A stretch of DNA of 64,000 nt from Ahaetulla prasina (Eukaryota; Chordata; Lepidosauria; Squamata; Colubridae), in the NCBI RefSeq assembly GCF_028640845.1, contig NC_080540.1, forward strand, positions 231,182,794 through 231,246,793, given 5' to 3'. Of this stretch, positions 1-13,900 are shown piece by piece. The notes beneath the pieces were generated by a model that saw nothing but the letters and a program-made list of their open reading frames with translations, did not search any database and had not been told where the DNA came from. Position numbers and translations under genes: made by a program. Positions within the stretch are counted from its first letter, which is position 1. Every line of letters begins with the position of its first letter.

Positions 1-683
1 TTTGCATGCCAGGTCCTTATGCAAGGTTTTGAACTGAAGGCCAAAGCTTGAAATGTTGCCCCCCCCCACCTCCCCAATGTAGGCTCAGTCCTATTCATTT
101 GATCCAAGTGGCTTCTAAGTGAGGATGTTTCGAATTGCAACTTGATAGCAGGTGAATTTTACCCTGGGCACACCTAGCTTGACACTTGACAGTTTCATAT
201 AGCTCATGTTCACTTATTGGGTAAGGCAAACATTTCAGGGAGAAACTTAAATTAAAACATCAAGTTCAATTACCAGGTTTCATCACTGAAATGGCTCATG
301 TGAAACATCAAAACCACCCTTCCCATCCCCCTCCTTGCCCCTCCCTTTGTTTTTTCTGAGGCGGCTCTTGTTTGTGTTTGCCTCCCCAAACCAGTGAGGT
401 TTGCCAAGATGTTCAGCCTACTAAGCTGCTAATGATTTGTTTTCTGAACAAATTTAGGCTGGAAAAGCATGTGAGCTTCTCGCCCTGGATGTGCTTCAGT
501 GGTTTGCAATACAACACAATAGCCCAAGACAAGGCCAGGCATGCTGTGAGCTCCTCTGACACAAAGCAGACTAGCCCTGACCATTTATATGCACCATAAT
601 GTAAAGATCACATTTACATCCATTTCCCTTCTTCTTCTTCTTCTTCGGGACCTGCACACCGTCGTTTTGCTATGGCAACTCAC
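1..683. other. Intron 6 of ALDH1A1 (partial), no exon
   Basis: Follows the exon 6 donor on the minus strand. I see no further ALDH exon on either strand. The only simple feature is a short TTC run at 628-646, close to the donor site. Confidence 0.7.
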
Positions 684-812
684 CTCTTTAATTAAAGCGC
701 CCATGTGAAGAGCGGTCAGTGGAGTTTGCTCGGCTGGCTTGACGACTACTGTGTTTCCGCAACAAAGGGCCGGGGCAATCTTCCAAATGAACATAACCAG
801 TGGGAAGTTCCA
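684..812 (-). CDS. ALDH1A1: ALDH1A1 exon 6
   Basis: Forty-three codons from [14 protein letters not shown] to MGALIKE. It includes the WNFPL Asn and the KPAEQTP Lys of the Rossmann-type NAD site, and the CCGN loop. Acceptor TTTGTAG, donor GTGAGT, phase 0 on both sides. This is the last exon in the window; the next one, beginning AGFPPG in the family, is not found in bases 1-683 and must lie beyond the left edge. Confidence 0.95.
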
Positions 813-3800
813 CTACAAAGGCACCGTAAGAAGCCATGACCAACAAATCATTATAACAAGTTTATATTTCCTACTTGTACTTTGTAAACGTCCACCACCC
901 ATCCGAAAAGAGCCCCAAGTGTAAGACTGAGCTTTGATTAATATGCTTCCATTGAACCTAAGAAGAGACTGCCGACCAACTCGGGGCTCCTTTCAGGGGC
1001 CGGCACTAGAAACAAGACTGCTGGTGTGTTGCCAAAGGGCAGAGCATCTTCTGAAGAGATTCAGAAACAATAAGCACTGTAATTAGTGAAGGTTGTAAAC
1101 TTTTATTAGACTAGATTACATCAAAGGCTAAACTATTAGAACCAAGATTTATGGCTTTTGTTTACTTTCTCAGCAAAACCTGGTAAGCAACCAGAGTGAC
1201 CCTGTCAGGGGTCAACCAGATGCACCTTCCAATATTCCAGAGGTTCAAAGGGCACTTATCTAGTTTAAAGCTATAACCATAGCTATGGGCTATTCAAGTT
1301 ATATTCTCATCTGTCTATTCAATGTATGTACTCCTCCTATTCTGTTTCAAAGCAGGAGATATAATTTTAGCAAATGGTTGATAAGAGATAATTAGATGAT
1401 CAACCCTAAATTCCCAAACCAATTCCATGGTACCTCAGATTTATGTTTGGAGGTGACACAGCAGATATGAAGGCTCCAGTGAAAAGTTTCAGACACTGGC
1501 AGAAGTTCTCTACATGAAAGGTAGAAGGACTATAGGATACTATCATCCTTCTTGACCTTCTTAGTATCTCCTGGCATTTCCCACCATATTTAATCTGTGA
1601 ACCTAACCTGAGCTAGAGGTTTTATGAAGAAAATGTTCTGATTTTTAAACATATTTTCTCAAGTCTATTTTGTACAATTTTGTCAACATAAAAATGCATA
1701 CAAAGACACACGCACACACAATACCTCAAGTATAGCTATTTCAGGGAAATTGTAGAGCAAGCCACACCGTGGCCAATACTGCTAACACAGTTTCATTAAC
1801 CATCTGTGGTAATGAAAAACTAAATCTATGAAGATCAACTTTAACAATGATTGCGTGGAGAAAAAAGCAGAGCAACATAATGTTAAGTCTCATTCATTGA
1901 GAAACAACTGGATACTTTTTCCTTTCCCCTGGGAAAGATTGATTAAATAAAATCATCAGCCAGGTTCCCCATCCCACAAAACCAGAACACAACACATTTG
2001 TGTACAGTTCTACTAATGAGTTGTATACTGTAGACATGAGAACCAGGGAGAAGGTACCTCAATTTCTTCATAGGTTTGTCGTTTTGTTATTGACTGATGT
2101 ATCCATTTTACTTAGCCTGGTGCTTTCTGGATTTTTTGGGACTGGAGATCCCTGAACTTCTATTGATCAAATTAGCTGGGAATATTCTGTAAACCTCTTT
2201 TAGCCAAGCAGCCATCTTGTACACTATAAGTTTGTTACAGCCTTCCTTTTAAGTTCTTTTGTTGGCTGAAGCACAAAAGTTCCTGTTTGAGGCATTTTTA
2301 TTTACATACTATAACACTCTTGTTGTATATTCTTTTCTTAGCTCTCAGAAAGCTGAGTTCTACTAATGTGCAATCAGTTTGAAATGCTTTCGTAGCCGTC
2401 AGCAATCTTATCAATATCCCTCCAGATGATGAATTGATTTCTGTTGTATTTCCAGTTTTATAAATGCTCTTAGCAGTTTGTTTCTAATCCCAAATGATGA
2501 TTTGGGGGGAATTCTATGCCACTTAAAATTAGCTGATTGGAGCAGTCTATATAGTCAGGAAATAAACAAGCAAACCAATTGTCCTCAGCAGGTGGCTTCA
2601 GGAATGTGAAAACATGCACTAATTATTAAACTAATTAGTTTAAATGAAGAAACTTTTAACTAAAAGTATGAATATACACTCAGTCTTCAATCTAGAGAAA
2701 CTGTCAGCATCATTTAAGTTCAATTCACTGGAAAAAACAGCTTATTGGGAGTTAAATTAGGTATGCATAGATGCATTTTTATCCATAAACATATAATTCA
2801 AGGGTACCCATCTGGGTGGGCCTGGATGTGTAGTCCTCAGAGCCCCGAAATTGTAGGCAAATGACAATTTTTAATGAGATAAAAGGGAAAAGCTATTAAA
2901 TATTCAGGAGCTCAGTTTATGGATTTATTGACAAAAATTTAATACAAGATAAATTAAAATTAAATTAAATCCATCAAACTGATGCATATTGTTCCATTTG
3001 TTGTTAGTCACAGCCATGGAAAACCTATCCATGAATGGGAATTTATGTGAAATGAAAGACATTTTATTTATTATATACATGGTACTTACAGGAATGATTT
3101 GACCGCAAACTCCAACAGGTTCATGTCTAGTAAATGTGAAATAGTTTCCATCTAGGTAAAATAATAAGAAAACATACAAGATATAGCAAGAGTAAAAGAA
3201 AATCTGCCTTGTTAATCTATAATTGCTATAGGGCTAGGCTGTTGTAATTGTGGCCTGTTGCTACAGTATAACACAAGCAAATAAAATGCAAATGTGTTTA
3301 GATTCAATAATAACCAAATATAAAACTTAAGACAGTGGAGTTGGTGAGCCACTCAACATCCCTTTTACCCAAAAAAACGGAATTTCAGCAACTCTGCATT
3401 TTCATTAAACAAGCCTGAATGACTGGGGTAGCAACAAGACTGAATCTGTAAGGTAAAAAGGTTGGAAGCTTTAAAACCATCTATTTTTATTTATTTATTG
3501 ATTTATTTTGTCACACAGTATATATAAGCATAAGCATGAAATAACTATACAATACAATATATAAGCATATATATAAGTATGTAATAACTATATTAATTGG
3601 GTGTGTTGTGGCTCCAGCCCCCCCCGCCCGGGGCCTGGCCCCCTGCCAGAGAGTGACTCAGAGAGTGAGGGGGAAGGGCCTTCAGGGCTCCCCTCTGCAG
3701 GGCCGGCTTCTCTGGCTCAGCTCCAGGAGCCAGAGGCAGGCCAGGTGGAGGAAGTAATGAGGCCTCTGTCTCCTGTATCTCCCCCCACCCAAGCAACGCT

Positions 3801-6800
3801 CCCAGACCCAGCTGTGGACAATCAGACCTGGTTAGATCTCAGGTTTCGTAGACAAGAAAGGCGGGAACAACAGAAGCAGGGGTGGCAGGCCTAGAAAGTG
3901 CTGAGTCACAGAGCCACACCCCACAGGGTATAAAAGCAGGAGGAGCTGCTATACTACTTCGTGATGAACAAATCAACTGACTGGAGAAAACTTGAGCTGA
4001 ACTATTGGCTTGGATTGCTGTTTTGTTCCTGACTTCCTGGTTCACTCCAGTAACGAGCTTCTGACATACCAGCATCCAGGAAGATAAAAGAAAACCTTGG
4101 CAGACGCCCGTTGGTTTGCTGCCAGAGCTGATAGCTGCCGTGGACTAAATTGCCGGCTAATTGAGTCATTTCACATGCCCCCCAGACTGAGGTGGGGGGA
4201 CAGAACAGGATATAATGAAAGAAAACAATAGGACAGGAACGGAAGGCACGCTTGTGCTCTTATGCACGCCCCTTACAGTCCTCTTAGGAATGGGGTGAGG
4301 TCAATAGTAGACAGTTTTTGGTTGAAGCTTTGGGGATTTTGGGAAGAGACCACAGAGTCAGGTAGTGTGTTCCAAATATTAACAACTCTGTTACTGAAGT
4401 CATATTTTCTGCAATCAAGATTGGAGCGGTTAACATTAAGCTTAAATCTATTGTGTGCTCGAGTATTGTTGCAATTGAAGCTGAAGTAGTCTTCCACAGG
4501 AAGGACATTGTAATAGATGATTCTATGAGTTAAACTCAGGTCATGTCGAAGGCGGTGTAGTTCTAAGTTTTCTAAACCCAAGATTTCAAGTCTGGTGGCA
4601 TAAGGTATTTTGTTGTTTTCAGAGGAGTGGAGAACTCTTCTTGTAAAATATTTCTGGACACGTTCAATTGTATTGATGTCAGAAATGTGGTATAGGTTCC
4701 AGACAGTCGAGCTGTATTCAAGAATTGGTCTAGCAAATGTTTTATATGCTCTGGTTAGTAGTGTAGTGTTTTTGGAGAAGAAATACTTCTCTCCCAGAAG
4801 TATTTTAAATCTATACAAATCAGTTCTACCTTGTCTCTTGGTGTTGCAGCATGACTTTTCTTGCTACCATCAATTATCTTCTAGGACAGGGGTCACTGAT
4901 CCCCGGACTACAGAAGTATCCCCTCTCCCACCCCTGCTGCCATCGCCACCCCCCCAGAGCCATAAATGTTGGGCACCCCTGTTCTAGGGCAGGGGTCTCC
5001 AACCTTGGCAACTTTAACACTTGTGGACTTCAACTCCCAGAATTCCACAGCCAGCTTTGTGGAATTGAAGTCCACAGGTCTTAAAGTTGCCAAGGTTGGA
5101 GACCCCTATTCTAGGAGACACCTTGCCTGGTTTTGTCCTCCATTCTAATTCTGATAGGTGAGAGAAATAGGGCTTTCAGAACCTTAATTGCTTAAAAGAT
5201 CAGAAAAAATGGTCCTGATTCTGTCATGTCAACTCCAGACGCTGTGGAATTAAGTTGGGAGACCAGGATTATCAGTTTTTCTTTCCCAATTGAACAAAAT
5301 TCACAAGGGATAAATGAAATCAAACTCTTTTTAAAAAATAAAATGAAAAAAGAATGCAAAAATATTGTCAAGTTTTCACAGATTGCAATTTAAAATGATC
5401 TCACTTTAAAAAAAATAGAAAATATAAAAAACTGATAATGGGAAGTCTGCTGCAGAGAGATTCTCATTGTATAAAATAAGCAACTACGGAGCTTGTTCAG
5501 AGAACATAAATAGGGAAGCTTAAATAGCAACATATATAGGAAAATTAAGATTAAAATTCTAAATTTAGTTTATAGATCTGCTCTTGTTTACCTACTCATT
5601 TGAGACAATCAGAAGCAAAATCATGTGGTTGCTTCCCTGGACTTTTTCCAGCTTCTTTAATCAGGAACTCAAAAGCACTTTGATATTCCTTTCCTTTTTT
5701 AAAATTGTGGTACCTATCTTCTTCCTTTGTTCTTAAACAGCATAAATTTGCTAACCAGCAGAAATGGAGGCACTTCAAAATAATCTCTGTATATTTGTTG
5801 TACTTTGCATCGCTGCAGGTAATCCTCACTTACTGATTGCAATTAGGACTTGCTAAGTGACAAAATCATGAAATCGCAAAATTACATGACTGCTCCTGAC
5901 TTTATAATGCCAGCTCATTAGTTTTGGCTGTAGCCATTAAACAAGTCACATGACCCAATGACATGTGAGCACAAACTTGTGACTTCCTGCTGCTTTCGTC
6001 ATTAACTTTGCTTGTTGGCAGCTGGCTGCGAAGGTTGTAAATGGTGATCACATGACTGCAGGGTGTAGTGACTGTTGTAATGCTAGTTGCCAAGTGCTGA
6101 GTCACAACCGTGTGACTACAGGCATGCGCCAATAGCCATAACTTTGAAGACCCTTCGTAAATTTACTTGTTTAGCATTTCTGTAACTTAGATTGCTGAAC
6201 AAGTATTCACTAAGTGAGGGCAATCTGTAATACCTAAATAAATGCTGGCAATATTATCTGGTATAATTACAGTGTATATGTTAAAATGAAAGTTCAAGCA
6301 TGTAAAAATGTTCTTTAGTTTATTTAGTTATTTGAGAAATTTCAAGACCAGAAATTAACATCCTATCTTGTCTATTGCAAATGACTTCAAGAATTAAAGT
6401 AATAATTGGAAGTTAACTATTATAATCTATGTAAAATGATAGGGGAAGCAGTTTAGCTAATTCTTATTTAGGACAAGTGATCAAAAATCAGCTTGGATTT
6501 CAAGAAGCTAAGATACTAGTCAACTTAGAGGAAGGCTGTGACCTTTTGTAGTCTTCTGGAAGGCTGTGAAGATTTGGCCTTTTCTCAGATTGCTAAAATG
6601 AATTCCATATGAATGTCATTTATATGGCTGAGTCTGCTATACCGTGTGTGTGTGTGTGTGTGTGTATGTGTGTATGTGTGTGTGTTGTTTAAAGTCAAAA
6701 AACAACATATTTCCCGCAGCCTTAGATATTGTTCTTTTTAAAAGCTGGGCTCTTGAGGAAAAAAAAAATCCAAAGATTGCTCAATTTGTATTGAGTTATA

Positions 6801-7935
6801 CAATTAGTCAGAGTGCAACATCATTTGGTAAAGAAAATATAATTGTATTCTTACAGAGAGAGAATACAAAAGCATTTATAATAAAACCTGCTAATCCTTG
6901 TAACTGAAGGAACTTCAGTTAGGATGGAAAGTTACAGGAATGAATTATACAAGATATACCAATCATTGAAAAAAAAACCCAAAACGAATCCTTACTGATA
7001 AAGCTTTTTACCAATATACTTTTATGTAACAGATTTCTAAAGGTTGCATTTTTCTCAGATGAAAAAGTTCTTTCACTCAAGGCTTCTTTTAATTCACATT
7101 AAACCAACTTTATCTCATGGACACCTTGTCCAGTGACTTACCCATGGGGATGGTTCGTCCTTGGATTTTATCAGCCCAGCCAGCAAAGTAGCGCAAAGTG
7201 TTGATACAACCACCCAAGTCCATTAGGTAGGCATTTGAAAAAACCTTTCCCCCGTCAAGACTCTCCATTGTCTAAAACAAAGAACGGCTTAAAAAAATCA
7301 GTCATTGTAGATAAATGAAAGAAATGTAACTGTCTTACAGTTTTACACTAACTAGGTCATGATGACTTAATAATGGCATTGGGAAAGTAAGATTATCTTC
7401 AGTAGGGGACAGAACAATAGGCTTTAAAAATCTTACAAATCTTTTTATTTTTATTAAAGCAACTGAGCATTACAATCAAGTTGCAGAAATGTATGTAATG
7501 AACTGAATCTGTAGCTTTGAGGGGTTTCCTAAGGAGTAATTCTAGAGTGGCTGTTTTGAGGATAGTTATCTAACTGATACATGATCTCAAAGGATAGTGG
7601 CCATCAGCATGTATTAGCTCTAGAATGGAGTTGTTTAATCTCAGAGAAGACTGCAGCCGGTAAATTTACTCTGTGCTTGACTTTTGCTGTATCATTTTGC
7701 TGGAAGATGTTGCCAGTACTATTTCTAGAACGGAATTCACTCCATGGAAAAAGGAAAAGACTTTGCATTTTGAACTAAGCCCCAGAACATAATCCATATC
7801 CTTTTTTTAGACTACTACCGATATATTAGGTTATTCATTCACTTTAGTTAGATATAACAGTTTAGCTGTCAAAGACTGAGTAACAGATTTTTCAAATGAC
7901 TGCTTCCAAAGTTTAGGTAAACTACCAATTTATTT

Positions 7936-7973
<38 letters not shown>

Positions 7974-10900
7974 TATTCAATAATAGCACAAAAGAGGCCC
8001 CTCCATTAAATATTGCTTGAAATTGCTGTATCGTTCAGAAAATGTTACTTCACAGCCCTTTCCGAATGAAGATATTTATTTTATATTCATAAAATTGGTT
8101 TTGTGGGCTGAGCAAAGAATGGAAAAGAAATGATTAAACTCATTGGGATGGGTTCCACAACCATTTTCATTCTTTCATCTGAAATGCACCCACATTCTTT
8201 GAAATTAGTCAATGAATTCATTCAATTTCTCCTCCTTGTTTGAGAGATGATAATCTCTGCATCAAACCTACAGTTGATGTTTTGTTTTTTTTTAAAAAAA
8301 GATTTAAGGCTTTGAACATGTAACTGAAGATTGTACTTTTCATTCTCAGGTCCTGAGGTGAACAGTGTCAAACTAGATGGGCTTGTGGAGGAAAGCAGTA
8401 AAACAAATCCAACAGTCTTGTACTTTAAACATTCTTCTAAAATTGTGGTTGACCTAAAGGCTACTTAGAGAAATTTGGAGACTCCCTCCAGTACAACTTG
8501 GTTTTCAAATTAATACTGGGAGCATTACCTGGGGCCCTCTTCACTTCATTATTTTTCTTCAGTAGCAGTGATGAAATGTTACCTTATCACATTAGGTCAT
8601 TTTTCTGTCTTGCTTAAGAAAGACAAGGGAGATCTTAATCTATCTTGTATAACTTACTGAACACAACTGGTAGCTTTTCTGACAAGGAAACAATGTGGGT
8701 TTTTCTAAACTATGACTTTGGGTTGGTTATAGTCTCTTAAAACAAGAATATATCATTTCACTGGAGAACTCAAAGGCATCAAAAGAATCTCATCTTAAAA
8801 AGATAGGTTTGCTTAAGAGTCAGCATATTAGACTTACAGCTAAGAGAAGAATGTCTCTTTCAATTAAATCTGCCAGTTTGTTCAACAGCCTGCCCCTTTC
8901 TGAAGCATCTGCTGTCCTCCAGGAGGATCCAAACTCAAATGCTTTCCTTGCTGCTTTAACAGCTTTGTCAACGTCTTCCTGTGGGGGGAAAAAAACTCAC
9001 ACATGTCATATCAATACTTTTCAGATCATGATTATTAGTGATTGTTCACTAGAGGGCTGTGAAAATATTTATAGATCCCTCACATCCTGGACATAAACTT
9101 TTTCAACTCCTACCGTCAAAATGACGCTATAGAGCACTGCACACCAGAACAACTAGAAACAAGAACAGTTTTTCCCCGAACGCCATCACTCTGCTAAACA
9201 AATAATTCCCTCAACACTGTCAAACTATTTACTAAATCTGCACTACTATTAATCTTCTCATCATTTCCATCACCCATCTCCTTCCACTTATGACTGTAAA
9301 TTGGTTTACAGTCAGTTGGTGTAAGTTGGTATAACTTTGTTGCTTGTATCCTTACGGTTTATACTGATATTGATTGTTTCCTGATTGCTTATTTGTAGCC
9401 TGTCATTAACTGTTGTATCATTAACTGTTAAATTTGTACCTTATGACTATCATTAAGTGTTGAAAGTGTTGTACCTTGATGAAGGTATCTTTTCTTTTAT
9501 GTACAATGAGAGCGTATGCACCAAGACAAATTCCTTGTGTGTCCAATCACACTTGGCCAATAAAATTCTATTTTATTCTATTCAATAGTAACAATTCTGC
9601 AAATGCCAACGCCCACATCAGCACAACTCCAGGCATTTTCCTTAACACATTAACATTTTCTTCGTTCTCCAGAAGATATAAATGAGTGTAGCATTTTCTT
9701 CCATTCAATCATCTCCAGTTCTCAGAGATTGCGTGGACAAGTCCCAGCAGTTGTTTCTTGGCAAGATTTTTCATTAGTGGTTTGACACTGGCTCCTTCCT
9801 AAAATTCAGAGAAAATAACTGGCCAAAGGCTACCCAGGTATGGGGTATTCATGCCAAGGTAAAACTAGAATTCACAATGTCCTGGTTTCTTGCCTGATGC
9901 TTTAATCCAGGGGTGTCCAAACTTGGCAACTTTAAGACTTGTAGACTTCAACTCTCAGAATTCCTCAGCCAGCTTTGCTAATGAAAAACCTTGCCAAGAA
10001 ACAACTGCAGGGACTTGTCCACGCAAGCTCTGAGAATTGGACATGATTGAATGGAAGAAAATGGTACACTTATTTATATCTTCTGGAGAACGAAGAAAAT
10101 GTTAATGTGTTAAGGAAAATGCCTGGAGTTGTGCAGATGTGGGTGTTTGCAGAATTGCCAAGTCTGGACACCCCTGCTTTAATCACTACACCAGGCTGGG
10201 TTTCAAGTGTAACAGACCTCCTAACAATTTTGATAAAGCACACAAGTTGAATAATCTTGGAAAACCGTGTTTCGACTGAAAACTGTACAAAGCAAAACAT
10301 ACTTTTCCCTTTTAGCAAACATCTTAGCAAAACCACAGCATGCTGTTCATGTATTAATTTCATGGTAGAAAATTAAAATTAAATCTAGTCGGTGAAATGA
10401 TTATTAAGCTTCATGGTGCTAAATAACAGAAGTCCATACAAATAATAATTTGGAAATAAATTCCTATACTTTTATTCAGTTTTTAATGAGACTTATCAAC
10501 AATAACATTATGATAGTTTACAGTACTCATAAATCAGCAGGACAGGTATGGGATTGACATCTAAACGTCTATGAAGATTCTCAGTCATCCAAGTCACAGT
10601 TGTCTCAAAGGTGCTTTTTCAAACAGGCAACTGGACTTTCTTGGTTTTTTCCTTTGAAAAAAACATTTTGCTTCTCAACTAAGAACTGAACCAAAGAAGC
10701 TTCTTGGAGGAGATGTAAAACATTTTTCAAAGGAAAAAAAAAAAACAAGAAAATTCAGTTGTCTTTTGGAAAAAGACATGTTAAGATTGCATATTGTTTC
10801 TTTAAATGACCATTTAAAAATATAATCATGTTTAAATATTTCCTAGTGATCATAGCTTGAATGAACAAACTGAGTGAAATGGTTTATTTTACAATCCCAT

Positions 10901-13900
10901 GTACTTCTTTCCCTTATAATTTGATTTTCGGAGGAAGGAAAGAGAATTTTCTGAAATGAATAATCCTTTGTGGTGTCATTTGTAAGCACCAATCGAAGTC
11001 CTAAAATTTATCGGTTCATCTATTAAATGCTAGAATCTGGAGTTTACATTTATTAGCAATTTTTGACACTATATGGCTCAGGGCAGTGGCCAGCAACCTG
11101 CAGCTCTGGAGCAGCATGTGGCTCTTTCACCCCTCTGCTGCGGCTCTCTGTCACTCAAAATATGCGTCACAACCGCCAGTGTGTGACACCCACCGGCATG
11201 CGATTTACTGAGCTTTTCAACTCCTGGTAAGCCAACCATGGATAAATCCAAGAAAAGAAAAGTTTCAGAAAAAACAGAACATTTAATTCAACTACATATA
11301 CTAGTTTTGTGGCCACTCAAGAAATAGTCATGCATGGGAAAGGTTTTGTGGCTCCTGGTGTTTTCTTTTCTGTGGGAAATGGGTCCAAATGGCTCTTTGA
11401 GTTTTTAAGGTTGCAGACCCCTGGCTTAGGACATGGATATCTGAGGCTGCTTCCCTCCAACGGTTTATACTTTTCGGTTTTGTTCTGGCAATGGATGTAG
11501 GAGACGAGCAAGCAAAGCTGTGGGAGGTGGAGTTAAACACATCATCAGCTTTGAGTCACTGCACTCCCAAAAGCGCTCTAAGTCCAGCCCCTCCTGAATT
11601 CGGTTGACCCTTATCTGGCACCAAATTAGTGTTGAACTTTAATCGATCAGATTCTTCAGTATAGGCTTGAATAAATATTCCATACTGCAATCCAACCAAT
11701 AGTCCTGATCAGTGGTGAAATCCATTTTTTTTTACCACCGGTTCTGTGGGTGTGGAGTGGAGTGGCTTGGTGAGCGTGGTTTGGTGGGTGTGTCAGGGGA
11801 AGAATACTGCAAAATCTCCATTCCCACCCCACTCCAGGGGAAGGATACTGCAAAATCTCCATTCCCACCCCACTCCTGGGGAAGGATACTGCAAAATCTC
11901 CATTTCCTGCTGATCAGCTGGGACTCGGGAGGCAGAGAATAGATGGGAGGTGGTATGTACCGGTTCTCCGAACTACTCAAAATTCCGCTACTGGTTCTCC
12001 AGAATCTGTCAGAACCTGCTGGATTTCACCCCTGGTCCTGATTCTTTGCACCTCACAGTGGATGTACCTTAGGTACCCTCTGTTAAATGTTGTTGTCGTG
12101 CAGGACCAACATAGTGTGCTTTCTCTTTTCCCCACTTTCCCAAAAAAGCATTCCCTCTCCCCAAGAAAAGGGCAGGGCATTGTCTCCTAGGTTTTGAAAA
12201 GTTCTGGTCTCAAGTCTGTATTATTGTATTTGGGGGTGGGGTATTTTGTTTGTTTTCTATTGCTTTTAAGATCATTTTAGTTTGGGCTCTCTGTGTGTTT
12301 TTATATTTGTCTGTTTTTATTTTTATTTTGTTTTCTATACTAACCAGAGTCCATCAGAGTTGGGTGGCTATAACAAATTTGAATAAATTAACGCAGATAT
12401 TTGAAAAAACACATTTAATAGAAATTAACCTGAATGGTCACTTTCTCAAATTTTATAAAATAACAAAAGTATCTAAATCATTGTAACAAATTACATTATT
12501 GAACTGGAGGCAAATGAAATAACAACTGATTTCATTTGTAATACTATTTTCTTTTATTTATTTGAGAGGAGATGATAAAATGAACTGCATAATTAACCAT
12601 CTCTTTGCCCTCTTTAAAAAAATACTCCTGAATATGGGCACATGATTCAGTTGACATGAGAAGGAGAGATCAGCCAGTACTAAGCAAATGTGCAGTTTTA
12701 AAAAGAGTTCTAAAAGAAATCTTTGGATTGAATGCAAAGAGCAAACTTTCTAAATGACTTTCACTATTCAAAAAATTAACAAAAGGCTTTCATCAGTCAC
12801 AGAATTTTGTCCTCTGTACCAGGGGTCTCCAACCTTGGTAACTTTAAGACTTGTGGACTTCAACTCCCAGAGTTCCAGCTTTGCTGGCTGAGGAACTCTG
12901 GGAGTTGAAGTCCACAAGTCTTAAAGTTGCCAAGGTTAAAGACCCCTGCTCCGTACGGTTCAGGACGGACAGGAGCCCCTTTGCTGACACTTCAATTATT
13001 TTTGCAATCAAACCAGGACTTCTCACTTAAGATGCATATAAATCTGATTTTCCAACTTGGCTGAGTACCTTCCTATATTATCAGGGATGCCTTCTTCCAT
13101 CTAGCCTTAAGGATTAGAAGCGAGGTTAAAACCAAAGTTAAGTTAAACATACATTCTCTGTTTGTTAGGACAATCCTTATTTTGGGATTGTCCTGGGCAC
13201 TAAACATCACCTATCAAATGAAGAAAATGTCCATTTCCAGCTATCTGCCCAATTCATCCAGGAATAGCAAGGAAACAATTTTTGTGTTTGCTGCTCTATA
13301 CAATTACACCATGTGAGCACTTGAGAAAGGCTACTATATATGGGCTGCAAAAAAAAAAAGGCTACTATATATGGGCTGTCATCAGTGGTGGGTTTCAAAA
13401 TTTTTTACTACTGGTTCTGTGGGTGTGGCTTGGTGGGCATGGCATGGCTTGGTGGGTGTGGCAGGAGAAGGGTACTGTAAAATCTCCATTCCCACCCCAC
13501 TCCAGGGGAAGGTAACTGCAAAATCTCCATTTCCTCCCGATCAGCTGGGACTCGGGAGGCAGAGAATAGATGGGGGCGGGACCAGTCAGAGGTGATATTT
13601 ACCAGTTCTCCGAACTACTCAAAATTTCCGCTACCGGTTCTCCAGAACTGGTCAGAACCTGCTGAAACCCACCTCTGGCTGTCATCATTAAATGACAGCA
13701 AAAAACTTCTCAGCAAACTCTTTATGCTGCCTTCTCATGGACTTCCAGATTTCTGCAGCCCAGATCTGGCAGTCCTTAGTCTTCAGATATAGTGGGAGGT
13801 ATAGAAAACAATAGTCATAATAATGGCCTTGGCCTTTCTTGGCTCTGCTTGGGTTTTCTTTACTTATCAAGTTTAGCAGTCCTGTCCAGTGGGAGTATGA

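Noticed and set aside
1..683. Search for ALDH1A1 exon 7 (AGFPPGVVN)
   Set aside because: No matching frame on the minus strand; the exon is outside the window.
6641..6700. Possible CRISPR-like or tandem array
   Set aside because: Plain TG dinucleotide repeat; the genome is clearly vertebrate.
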